Positions 1 to 7,176 of a stretch of DNA of 12,061 nucleotides are shown piece by piece (positions within the stretch are counted from its first letter, which is position 1; every line of letters starts with the position of its first letter). The translations under genes and the position numbers were made by a program. The stretch lies in assembly GCA_021778375.1 (NCBI GenBank), contig JAJYCM010000056.1, positions 1-12,061 on the forward strand, given 5' to 3'. Source of the stretch: Bacteroidota bacterium. GTDB taxonomy: Bacteria > Bacteroidota > Ignavibacteria > Ignavibacteriales > Ignavibacteriaceae. The notes under the pieces are model-generated. The model was given only the letters and a program-made list of their open reading frames with translations. It had not been told where the DNA came from and did not search any database.

Positions 1-2079
1 TCTATCATTTTTTTTTGTAAGAATGGATTCTTCGGTCTTTAGCTGGTAGAAGTAAATCCCGCTGTTTAAACCAGAGGCATTAAATTGAACATTATAGTAT
101 CTCCCGGCTTCTGCTATATTGTCAAATAAATTTGCGACTTCTATTCCGAGGACATCATAGACTTTAATGGTTGCGTGCATTCTATGAGGAACCGTAAATC
201 CGATATTAGTCGATGGATTAAAAGGGTTTGGATAGTTTTGGTTCAAGGAAAAATCTTTTATAACTGTAGGCGAATTTTTTACATCCATAGGTGTTTCAAT
301 TGAAAATGCACCTGTTGAAGAGATGCTAGTAGATAAGTTATTCTTGTCAAAAATTTTAATTAAACAATTTTGCGATGAAACATTTGGAACTAAGAATCTT
401 AAAAATCCATAAATTGCCGGTGCATCCGGTGCTAATGTGCTCCAGCTTGATCCGCCATTAGTTGATAACCCGATTATTAAATCTGAAATCGAATAGCTGT
501 TCCATCTTACTTCTTGAACAGAGCCTGCCTGCCAGATTTCCCCTACAGCCGGCGATAATATTTGAATAGATCCTGTTAGCCCTGGCTCTACAATATCAAC
601 TTTGTAAAAATTAAATCCACCGGTATCAAAAACAATTTTTAACTTGTGTACGCCTTTTTTCAATAAAATAGTATTTTTGCTAATTGTCGTCCATGTTTGC
701 CATCCGCTGGTAGACGGAACTGTTATTGAACCGGTGACATTAATCCCGTCTATTTCGACATGCAGCGAACCTCCTCCCGATCCCGAAGCAACACGAAAAT
801 TGAAATTATATGTTGCGCTGTCTTTTATATTAACTGTGTAATCCAACCATTCACCCGGGTTAATCCAGCCGACATCGTAACCGCCTCCGTTATCGACGCA
901 TGATTCTATCCCGACACTGTCATTCCTATAAAGCTCTCCGTTATTTGTTGTTGCCGTATTGTAATACCCGGAATTTTGACCACCTAAATCATAATTGATA
1001 GCATAGATAGTCCCCGGGATTTTTGTCGGATTACCTGAATACGGAGCTTGTCCACCGCTTCCTACTGTTACATTTGACGAACTTGATGTCGCCTGATATC
1101 CTGAATCTGTTGTCACTACTGCTGAGATAGAATAATTTCCCGGACTAACATTTCTCCATGTCATTTGGTAAGGACTAATATCGGATTCTCCTATTTTTAG
1201 TGCACCCTGAAAAAATTCCACCTTAGAAATTTTTCCGCTGTATTGAACATTCGTATTTATCGGAATATCTGAAAGTGTTGCATAAGTTGAACTATTTAAT
1301 GGAGAACTTAAATTTATTTGAGGCAATGCCGAAATATTTTTATAAACTCTAACATAATCAACTACCAATTGCTGAGGAAATACAGTCGAAGAATCAGGGT
1401 TACCCGGCCAACTTCCGCCAACAGCGAGATTAAGAATTATGAAAAACGATTTCCTAAAAGCCTCTAAAGCAGACGGAGAAGTGTTTAGTACATTATAAGT
1501 TATTCCGTCAATATGCCATGCAATTTGCGTTGGAGTCCAGGTAATATCATAAACATGAAATGAGTCTGCGAATGTTCCTGAATTTAAAGTGTAAGTGTTA
1601 GTAAAATCGCCACCCCAATGAGCCGAGCCGTGCACGGTATTTTCTCTTCCTTGACCGCCTATCATTTCCATAATATCGATCTCGCCGCATTTAGGCCAGC
1701 CGACGGAGCTTATATTATCTCCCAACATCCAGAAAGCCGGCCACATTCCCTGCCCAAATGGAAGTTTCATCCTTGCTTCTATCTTTCCGTATTGAAACGA
1801 TTTTAATCCTTCAGTCTTTATTCTTGCAGAAGTATACGAACCGTTGCTCTCTTTTCGCGCATTTATATAAAGGTATCCGTTCTGAATATATATGTTGTTT
1901 GAGCTGTTGGTGTATGTCTCCAATTCTTTATTCCCCCAGCCGTTGTTGTTTCCTAAATCAAATGTCCATGCAGTATTATCAAGCGTAGACCCGTTGAATT
2001 CATCTGACCAAATTAATTGATAATTCTGCGCGAATGTTGATATAAAAGGAAAAAGAAGTAATAGAAAAATTTTCTTCAT
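1..2079 (-). CDS. Secreted GH16 laminarinase-type beta-glucanase with CBM6-like module and T9SS sorting domain (C-terminus cut by window edge)
   Basis: The frame is open from ATG 2079 to the left edge (693 codons; the stop lies outside), so this is partial only at the C-terminus. Residues 1-17 are a signal peptide ending STFA|Q. Residues about 19-247 are a glycoside hydrolase family 16 domain, with GMWPAFWMLG and the active-site motif GEIDIMEMIG. In that motif E133 is the expected nucleophile, D135 the assisting acid and E138 the acid/base. The ExDxxE spacing with the extra Met is the beta-bulge form typical of laminarinases (endo-beta-1,3-glucanases). An Ig-like domain follows at about 249-340. 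A CBM6-like module (about 354-497) has GYDVGWINPGEWLDYTV. Another beta domain covers about 500-600, and a T9SS type A sorting domain with LNQNYPNPFNPST starts near 609. Family knowledge predicts cleavage of beta-1,3-glucans outside the cell; the exact substrate is inference. No Shine-Dalgarno sequence precedes the ATG. The extreme C-terminus leaves the family consensus at an A9 tract (see findings). Confidence 0.93.
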   Translation of the reverse strand, partial: MKKIFLLLLFPFISTFAQNYQLIWSDEFNGSTLDNTAWTFDLGNNNGWGNKELETYTNSSNNIYIQNGYLYINARKESNGSYTSARIKTEGLKSFQYGKIEARMKLPFGQGMWPAFWMLGDNISSVGWPKCGEIDIMEMIGGQGRENTVHGSAHWGGDFTNTYTLNSGTFADSFHVYDITWTPTQIAWHIDGITYNVLNTSPSALEAFRKSFFIILNLAVGGSWPGNPDSSTVFPQQLVVDYVRVYKNISALPQINLSSPLNSSTYATLSDIPINTNVQYSGKISKVEFFQGALKIGESDISPYQMTWRNVSPGNYSISAVVTTDSGYQATSSSSNVTVGSGGQAPYSGNPTKIPGTIYAINYDLGGQNSGYYNTATTNNGELYRNDSVGIESCVDNGGGYDVGWINPGEWLDYTVNIKDSATYNFNFRVASGSGGGSLHVEIDGINVTGSITVPSTSGWQTWTTISKNTILLKKGVHKLKIVFDTGGFNFYKVDIVEPGLTGSIQILSPAVGEIWQAGSVQEVRWNSYSISDLIIGLSTNGGSSWSTLAPDAPAIYGFLRFLVPNVSSQNCLIKIFDKNNLSTSISSTGAFSIETPMDVKNSPTVIKDFSLNQNYPNPFNPSTNIGFTVPHRMHATIKVYDVLGIEVANLFDNIAEAGRYYNVQFNASGLNSGIYFYQLKTEESILTKKNDR

Positions 2080-2096
2080 AATTTTTTACCATTTTA

Positions 2097-2126
2097 ATTA
2101 TTAAAAAATTTCAAATGTTTTTACAA
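2097..2126 (-). promoter_or_regulatory. Candidate promoter of the GH16 gene
   Basis: On the minus strand a TTGTAA hexamer (2121-2126) and a TAATAAT box (2097-2103) are separated by exactly 17 bases, and the -10-like box ends 17 bases before the GH16 ATG at 2079. That leaves a very short leader without a Shine-Dalgarno sequence. The region is so AT-rich that chance matches to -10 boxes are common, and FCB-group promoters often follow a different consensus (TAnnTTTG), which is not seen here. Confidence 0.3.
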
Positions 2127-2130
2127 TATT

Positions 2131-2140
2131 TGATTAATCA
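2131..2140. promoter_or_regulatory. Palindrome TGATTAATCA upstream of the GH16 promoter
   Basis: A perfect 10-bp palindrome lies 4 bases upstream of the candidate -35 box of the GH16 gene. Its position would suit an activator or repressor of a carbohydrate-responsive gene. No cognate regulator is encoded in the window, and a palindrome of this size can occur by chance in AT-rich DNA. Confidence 0.2.
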
Positions 2141-2268
2141 TATTCTTATTAAAGATTCATATTTTATGCCAGATAATAAGACGTTCCTATGATGATTTAT
2201 CGAAAATTCAGAAGTAATTTAAAGGTAGCAATTATCTAAATAATAAATCAATTTTATTAAAAGGATAA

Positions 2269-2297
2269 AATTTCTATACTTATTAACCATAGAAATT
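2269..2297. repeat. 9-bp inverted repeat with 11-base spacer
   Basis: AATTTCTAT at 2269-2277 and ATAGAAATT at 2289-2297 are exact reverse complements. The repeat could form a small hairpin on either strand or be a spaced dyad for a dimeric regulator, about 190 bases upstream of the GH16 start. Read on the minus strand it is followed by T-rich sequence, so it could also be a late terminator for the PAP2 gene. The stem is almost all A-T, which weakens either reading. Confidence 0.3.
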
Positions 2298-2668
2298 AAA
2301 AGATAACTATAGCTTATATATTATACATATATTGGGTTCTGCAAAAAGGGGTAGAGTAAATTAAAAAACAATTAAGGTAGCCGGAACCGATGTCAATTTT
2401 TATAACGGTAATTAAGGCATTTAGAAAATTTATTTGATCTTGATACGTTAAAGAAAGAACTCAAGGTTAATCGATTTTCCGAGAAGCAAAATTGCCATGG
2501 GTCCCGATCACGGAAATATCTCAAGCCTGGAAGAATAAATTGTTTAATACATCGGGTGGCTATTTGTAATTACTATAAAACTAAGACGCCTTAACAGCCG
2601 GCTTTATTATTAACACTCATTACTCACAATAACTCTAGTCTAAATTTAATCTTTGACTTGCCTAAAAG

Positions 2669-3316
2669 TTAGTTATTAGCTCCCCAAAGACTAACATCGT
2701 ATTTCGTAAGTAGCAAATGAATAATGATAGTTACTATCATCCCAATATAAGCACCCGCGATAACATCACTTAAAAAGTGATAATCAGTACCGATCAATGC
2801 TAATCCGAGTAATGCCAATATCCAAACAGTAATACGTCGGTATCGGGGGTATATATACCATACAGCAACGCCATAAGCCATAAAGACAGTCATATGTCCG
2901 GATGGAAAACTACCGCCCGCTTCATTAAACCAGTTGAAGCGTAAAGCATGATGAGAAATCAGCCACTGTCTTGTAGAAGTTCTTCCGAATGCAATTTGTA
3001 AATAAGTTTTAATTATGTAAGCCAGAGGAACCGACAGAGCGGCAAGCTGCAAAAACCGTCGAAGGTCAATCCTACGTTTGCTATGTGAAAGATAGAAGTA
3101 ATCGAACCACATAATAGCCGTACTGATATAAACAATATAAGGCAGCAAATCGGGAATATTCGATGTAGTATCATGCAGAACATGGAAGGAATTAATAAAT
3201 TCCATTACATTTACTGCAATAAACCTATCCAAGAACTGAATGCTTATAAGGATACTAAGCACAGTTCCGAGAGTAAAAATAAAAAGATAGTATTTCTTTG
3301 AATGTAGTTTTGTCAA
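2669..3316 (-). CDS. PAP2-family integral membrane phosphatase
   Basis: A 215-residue protein with about six hydrophobic segments in the type 2 phosphatidic acid phosphatase fold. The signature PSGH is at 138-141, with H141 as the expected general acid/base. GTDYHFLSDVIAG carries H180, the expected nucleophile, with D184 after it. Family members dephosphorylate lipid phosphates such as undecaprenyl diphosphate, phosphatidylglycerol phosphate or isoprenyl diphosphates at the membrane; the substrate here is unknown. The first motif, normally K-x6-R-P, is degenerate: AFGRTSTRQW keeps R112, but the aligned Lys is Q107 and no Pro follows; K103 lies one helical turn earlier. The Arg usually six residues before the nucleophile His is also missing. 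The start is TTG: an in-frame TAA lies 18 bases upstream, and the first ATG (codon 38) would remove the first membrane segment. No strong ribosome site is visible. The gene could be monocistronic, about 290 bases downstream of prfC. Confidence 0.88.
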   Translation of the reverse strand: MTKLHSKKYYLFIFTLGTVLSILISIQFLDRFIAVNVMEFINSFHVLHDTTSNIPDLLPYIVYISTAIMWFDYFYLSHSKRRIDLRRFLQLAALSVPLAYIIKTYLQIAFGRTSTRQWLISHHALRFNWFNEAGGSFPSGHMTVFMAYGVAVWYIYPRYRRITVWILALLGLALIGTDYHFLSDVIAGAYIGMIVTIIIHLLLTKYDVSLWGANN

Positions 3317-3376
3317 GCTAATCTGATTGGTTTATAAAAGCTTCGATAGATTTATAATTGTTTCGAAGAAAATCAA

Positions 3377-3481
3377 TTAAGAGCACTTCTAAAAACTTCA
3401 ATATTCTTTGCGAACGTTACGTATTCTTTGCGTTCTCCGCGTTAAATATTTATAAATGATAGTTTTTAGAAGTGCCCTTAA
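3377..3481. repeat. 105-bp inverted-repeat element (MITE- or REP-like)
   Basis: The arms at 3377-3397 and 3461-3481 are 21-bp reverse complements with a single mismatch, beginning TTAAGRGCACTTCTAAAAAC. The interior has a 20-bp tandem unit: TATTCTTTGCG occurs at 3402-3412 and again at 3422-3432, followed by a CG-rich stretch quite unlike the surrounding AT-rich DNA. The element encodes no protein. TTAA at both outer ends may be a target duplication or part of the arms. It lies between prfC and the PAP2 gene, 60 bases before the PAP2 start. A non-autonomous mobile repeat is the best reading; a large transcribed hairpin is the alternative. Confidence 0.65.
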
Positions 3482-3603
3482 GAATACTTCTAGCAAATAT
3501 TTACTCTTATCCTTTTAATAATAAACTAAATATAATAAAATAATTGATCCCTTTGTCAGACTATTTTAGGCAATACACCTGAGAAAAATGTTAGAGGAAT
3601 TAG

Positions 3604-5202
3604 CTAATCTTTTGATGGAAACGGAATATCGGATAATTCTATCTTCGGATGTTTCTCAATAAAATAATTCATTGACCATTCGCTTGTTAATAAAATTACA
3701 GTTCTGTCATTTGAATCCATTGCAATAGCAGCGCCGGCAGGCAGGACAATTTTCTCTAATTGATCATCGCTAATCTCAGGCGAAACCCACCGTAATACTT
3801 TCCAGTTTGTTTGCTCTAATCTTGATTCCGCACCGTACTCATCCTGCAAACGATATTGAACAACTTCAAATTGAAGAGGTCCAACAGCACCGAGTAGTGG
3901 AACTTTTTGATATGAACTTTTTAAGTAGAAAGCTTGAATAACACCCTCTTGCAAAAGCTGATCTAGACCGTCTCTAAATTTTTTGTAATTTGAAGGATTG
4001 GGATTGTGCATGAATACAAAGTGTTCCGGTGCGAATTTTGGAATTTCATGATAGATAATTGCCGGATCTTCTGTAATCGTATCACCGATTCCAAAGTTTG
4101 AGTTTCCTACAAATCCAATAATATCGCCTGCATATGCTTCATCAATTGTTTCGCGATCTTGACCGAAGAGTTTTTGAGAATTAGACAATCGAAGTTTTTT
4201 CCCTGAAGTAGCGTGAGTAGCCTGCATATCGCGAGTAAATTTTCCCGAACAAACTCGAAGAAATGCTATTCTATCCCTATGCTTTGGGTCCATGTTTGCT
4301 TGAATCTTAAAAATGAATCCTGAAAAGTTATCGTCTTCAGGCTTTACAATTCCGGAAGTGCTTACTCTTGCCGCAGGGGGAATTGCATAATTAAGAAATC
4401 CGTCTAACAGAAGCTGCACACCGAAATTGTTCATTGCGCTGCCGAAGAAAACCGGAGTTAATTTTCCTTGAATGACCGCATCGGAATTAAATTGTTCCCC
4501 CGCAGTATCTAGCATTTCTAGCTCTTCGATTAAACGGTCATAATTTTCGGGACTTAATTTTTCTTTCACGAAGGGGTCTGTAACATTGTGAACCGAAACG
4601 GGAGCAATAAATTGGCCGCCTGTTGTTTTTTCAAATAAATGAATTTCTTTTCCGATCCGGTCATATACACCTTTGAAATCAAGGCCAGTGCCGAGCGGAT
4701 AGTTCATTGGATAAGCTCCGATTTTCAGAACGCTTTCCAATTCATCAATCAATACAAGCGGATCCAAAGTCGGTCTGTCTAATTTATTTATGAATGTAAA
4801 TATTGGGATGGATCTTTTACGGCACACTTCAAATAATTTCTTCGTCTGTGCTTCTATTCCTTTTGCGGCATCTATAACCATCACCACAGCGTCAACTGCG
4901 GTCAAAACACGGTATGTATCTTCGGAGAAATCTTCGTGACCCGGGGTATCGAGTAAATTTATCTTGTAGCCTCTATAATCAAATTGAAGGACAGTCGAAC
5001 TTATTGAAATACCTCTCTTCTTTTCAAGCTCCATCCAATCAGAAGTAGATGATCGTTGATTCTTCCTTGCCGTAACCGAACCTGCTAACTGCACAGCACC
5101 GCCGTACAATAGGAATTTCTCCGTAAGTGTTGTCTTTCCTGCATCAGGATGAGATATGATTGCAAAAGTTCTGCGTCTATTAATTTCTTTTAAATTTATC
5201 AT
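3604..5202 (-). CDS. prfC: Peptide chain release factor 3
   Basis: A 532-residue translational GTPase, close to the roughly 530 residues usual for RF3. RF3 removes RF1 or RF2 from the ribosome after peptide release, using GTP. The GTPase motifs are all present: P-loop SHPDAGKTT (17-25), switch I region GISISST (64-70), G3 DTPGHEDF (85-92), G4 NKLDR (139-143) and G5 GSAMNNFG (254-261). The sequence after residue 290 contains the RF3-type domain II and C-terminal regions, including QLLQEGVIQAF and GAVGPLQFEVVQYR. This pattern with SHPDAGKTTLTEK separates RF3 from EF-G, LepA and TypA. The ATG start gives the normal RF3 N-terminus. No clear Shine-Dalgarno sequence precedes it. The gene is divergent from hpnC, with 262 bases between them, and shows no functional link to its neighbours. 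Confidence 0.97.
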   Translation of the reverse strand: MINLKEINRRRTFAIISHPDAGKTTLTEKFLLYGGAVQLAGSVTARKNQRSSTSDWMELEKKRGISISSTVLQFDYRGYKINLLDTPGHEDFSEDTYRVLTAVDAVVMVIDAAKGIEAQTKKLFEVCRKRSIPIFTFINKLDRPTLDPLVLIDELESVLKIGAYPMNYPLGTGLDFKGVYDRIGKEIHLFEKTTGGQFIAPVSVHNVTDPFVKEKLSPENYDRLIEELEMLDTAGEQFNSDAVIQGKLTPVFFGSAMNNFGVQLLLDGFLNYAIPPAARVSTSGIVKPEDDNFSGFIFKIQANMDPKHRDRIAFLRVCSGKFTRDMQATHATSGKKLRLSNSQKLFGQDRETIDEAYAGDIIGFVGNSNFGIGDTITEDPAIIYHEIPKFAPEHFVFMHNPNPSNYKKFRDGLDQLLQEGVIQAFYLKSSYQKVPLLGAVGPLQFEVVQYRLQDEYGAESRLEQTNWKVLRWVSPEISDDQLEKIVLPAGAAIAMDSNDRTVILLTSEWSMNYFIEKHPKIELSDIPFPSKD

Positions 5203-5411
5203 TGTATAAGTTGAATTAGTATATAAAAAAGGTAACTAAGGATTTTAAGCGGTAAATGTCCTAGTAGAAGAACCGGGATATGATATGCTGGCTTTCAACC
5301 TGGTAAGTCGAACGATTATTGTCTTTATGAATTTTCAAAAGGCTCTAACTAAATTATTTTTACTGCACAAATTTAATTATTTTTCCCTCCTAGAACAATA
5401 TTCAAGAATAA

Positions 5412-5441
5412 TTCACATTTTTAATGTAAGAATTGTATCAT
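5412..5441 (+). promoter_or_regulatory. Candidate promoter of the hpnCDE operon
   Basis: TTCACA (5412-5417) and TATCAT (5436-5441) are spaced by 18 bases and lie 23 bases upstream of the hpnC ATG. The rest of the 262-base divergent region between prfC and hpnC shows no other structure I can support. This rests only on similarity to the -35/-10 consensus and is a weak call. Confidence 0.27.
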
Positions 5442-5464
5442 AAAGATTAGAAAACTGCGCGTTC

Positions 5465-6331
5465 ATGGCAAATTTAATTAACAGTACTGAAAAGGATAGA
5501 AACTATGCTTATAACGAAGCAATTAAGTTTGCAAAAAATCATTACGAAAACTTTCCAGTCATCTCTTTCCTAATTCCAAAAGGCTTAAGAAAGCATATTG
5601 CTATAATTTATTGGTTTGCAAGAACGGCAGATGATATCGCGGATGAGGGAGCATTATCCGAGGCAGAAAGACTAAATCAACTCAATGAATTCGAAACGAG
5701 ATTGACCGAAACATTAAAAGGCAACTTCTCAAATCAATTTGATTTAGCACTTCATTCGACAGTGAAAGGAAAAAAACTATCGTCCGAATACTTTTATAAA
5801 CTATTAAAGGCATTCCGGCAAGACATTACAGTTAAAAGATATGAGGACTTTTCGTCCCTTCAGAGCTATTGTGCCAACTCAGCTAATACAGTCGGAAGAC
5901 TAATCCTTGAATTATACAACATCTGCGACGAAAATGCATTTAATTATTCAGATTCAATCTGCACAGCCCTCCAACTAACTAATTTCTGGCAGGACGCGGC
6001 TATAGACTACCAAAAGGGCAGAATTTATTACCCATTAAATGATATGGAAAAGTACGGCGTCACTGAAAATATGTTTGAGTTTAGGAAAAATAATTTTAAT
6101 TTAAGGGAGATGGTAAAGTCTAATGTTGATCAAACATTGAAAATGTTTGACAAAGGCTACAATCTTCTTCCTTTTTTGCACGGAAGATTGAAGTACGAAA
6201 TTAAATGGACGATACTTGGCGGTGAGATGATATTAGATAAAATAAGACTATCCGATTATGATGTTCTTAATTTTCGACCGCATATAACTAAAAAAGATTT
6301 TTTATCTCTACTAATAAAATCATTCTTTTAA
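5465..6331 (+). CDS. hpnC: HpnC, presqualene diphosphate to hydroxysqualene synthase
   Basis: A 288-residue member of the squalene/phytoene synthase family. In the HpnCDE pathway, HpnC converts presqualene diphosphate to hydroxysqualene. The first Asp-rich motif is ARTADDIADEG (52-62, with D56, D57, D60) and the second is LTNFWQDAAIDYQKGRIYYP (171-190, with D177 and D181). Both bind Mg2+ and diphosphate in this family. The HYENFPV segment near residue 26 and SYCANSANTVGRL (134-146) are HpnC-like rather than CrtB-like. The ATG gives the expected N-terminus, but I see no Shine-Dalgarno sequence. It is the first gene of three: hpnD begins only 2 bases after its stop, so cotranscription is near certain. 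Assignment against HpnD rests on the HYENFPV/ADDIADE pattern and on the neighbour. Confidence 0.93.
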   Translation: MANLINSTEKDRNYAYNEAIKFAKNHYENFPVISFLIPKGLRKHIAIIYWFARTADDIADEGALSEAERLNQLNEFETRLTETLKGNFSNQFDLALHSTVKGKKLSSEYFYKLLKAFRQDITVKRYEDFSSLQSYCANSANTVGRLILELYNICDENAFNYSDSICTALQLTNFWQDAAIDYQKGRIYYPLNDMEKYGVTENMFEFRKNNFNLREMVKSNVDQTLKMFDKGYNLLPFLHGRLKYEIKWTILGGEMILDKIRLSDYDVLNFRPHITKKDFLSLLIKSFF

Positions 6332-6333
6332 TT

Positions 6334-7176
6334 ATGAGTGATTCAGTGAAAGAAATAGCCAAAGGCAGTAACAGCAGTTTTTATTATGCCTTTAATTTGC
6401 TCCCGGTTGAAAAGCGGGATGCAATGAATACAGTCTATGCCTTTTGCAGAAAAACAGATGACATAGTAGATACCGAAAATGAATCCGACGAGATTAAATA
6501 TGAAAAGCTGCATAAATGGAGAGTTGAATTAGAAAAATCAATACATGGTCACTCCGATTACCAGCTCTTAAACAAACTCGGTAAAACAATTACTCAATTT
6601 AATATTCCTACAGAGCCATTCTTTGAATTATTGAAAGGAATGGAAATGGATTTGCAAAAGAAGAGGTATGTTACATTTGAGGACTTGCAGCTTTATTGCT
6701 ACCGCGTTGCTTCTACTGTCGGCTTAATGTGTATAGAGATTTTTGGCTACAAGCATAAGTCGGCTAAAGACTTTGCCGTTGACCTAGGTATTGCTTTGCA
6801 GCTTACTAATATTTTGCGGGATGTTAAGAAGGACTCACTTAACGGAAGGATTTACCTGCCGCAGGAAGATTTGCAGAAGTTTAATTACTCAGAAGGTCAA
6901 CTGATTAATCAAACCTATAACGGGAATTTCCAATCTTTAATGCAATATGAAGTAAACCGCGCTGAAATGTTCTTTGACCGTGCGACTAAAGCGCTTAACC
7001 TTGACGATAAATATTCCATGTTTGCCGCTAGAGCTATGCAGCATATCTATCATAAAATACTTGAAAAGATTATAAACGCTAATTACGATGTTTACCATAA
7101 GAATATTCAAGTCTCTAAAGTGGAAAAGGTTGGCATAGCCGTAGGCGTTTGGGCAAAGTACAGCCTAGTTTATTAA
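6334..7176 (+). CDS. hpnD: HpnD, presqualene diphosphate synthase
   Basis: A 280-residue squalene/phytoene synthase family enzyme. HpnD joins two farnesyl diphosphates head to head, giving presqualene diphosphate, the substrate for HpnC. The Asp-rich motifs are FCRKTDDIVD (37-46, with D42, D43, D46) and LTNILRDVKKDSLNGRIYLP (157-176, with D163 and D167). YCYRVASTVGLM (121-132) is the third conserved block. SSFYYAFNLLP near the N-terminus is the usual opening of HpnD and CrtB proteins. It sits between hpnC (2-base gap) and hpnE (stop and start overlap as TAATG), implying translational coupling. A phytoene synthase (CrtB) is the alternative, but the hpnC and hpnE neighbours make HpnD much more likely. 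Confidence 0.92.
   Translation: MSDSVKEIAKGSNSSFYYAFNLLPVEKRDAMNTVYAFCRKTDDIVDTENESDEIKYEKLHKWRVELEKSIHGHSDYQLLNKLGKTITQFNIPTEPFFELLKGMEMDLQKKRYVTFEDLQLYCYRVASTVGLMCIEIFGYKHKSAKDFAVDLGIALQLTNILRDVKKDSLNGRIYLPQEDLQKFNYSEGQLINQTYNGNFQSLMQYEVNRAEMFFDRATKALNLDDKYSMFAARAMQHIYHKILEKIINANYDVYHKNIQVSKVEKVGIAVGVWAKYSLVY

Larger units (their letters stand above)
2080..2668. other. Intergenic region without a recognisable gene
   Basis: This is the longest gene-free stretch. Both flanking genes read on the minus strand, so it holds the 3' side of the PAP2 gene and the upstream region of the GH16 gene. I see the candidate GH16 promoter, a 10-bp palindrome and a 9-bp inverted repeat (2269-2297). The part from about 2340 to 2600 is somewhat less AT-rich and contains short open frames on both strands. 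One on the minus strand is about 60 codons long and has no ATG near its beginning. None resembles a protein I know. It may be decayed coding DNA or plain spacer. Confidence 0.6.

Noticed and set aside
644..841. Plus-strand open frame of 65 codons
   Set aside because: It is antisense to the CBM6-like part of the GH16 gene, which has clear domain matches on the minus strand.
1618..1988. Two overlapping plus-strand open frames (1618-1806 and 1758-1988)
   Set aside because: Both are antisense to the GH16 catalytic domain, which explains this DNA fully. Neither has a recognisable domain.
2254..3522. 15-bp inverted match TTATTAAAAGGATAA (2254-2268) and its complement (3508-3522) on either side of the PAP2 gene
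   Set aside because: Almost entirely A-T; a match of this length is expected about once by chance in AT-rich DNA of this size, and neither flank shows further similarity.
5203..5464. Search for a tRNA, riboswitch or small gene in the prfC-hpnC gap
   Set aside because: A short GC-richer patch (about 5250-5310) has no cloverleaf, no conserved T-arm and no open frame of interest; only a weak promoter candidate for hpnC is supported.
7149..7175. TTG at 7149 as start of hpnE
   Set aside because: It lies inside hpnD and would add nine residues before the FAD-binding strand; the ATG at 7176 overlaps the hpnD stop as TAATG and gives the family N-terminus.
6334..7176. Phytoene synthase (CrtB) instead of HpnD
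   Set aside because: The fold is shared, but the flanking hpnC and hpnE in a coupled operon and the length of 280 residues favour HpnD.
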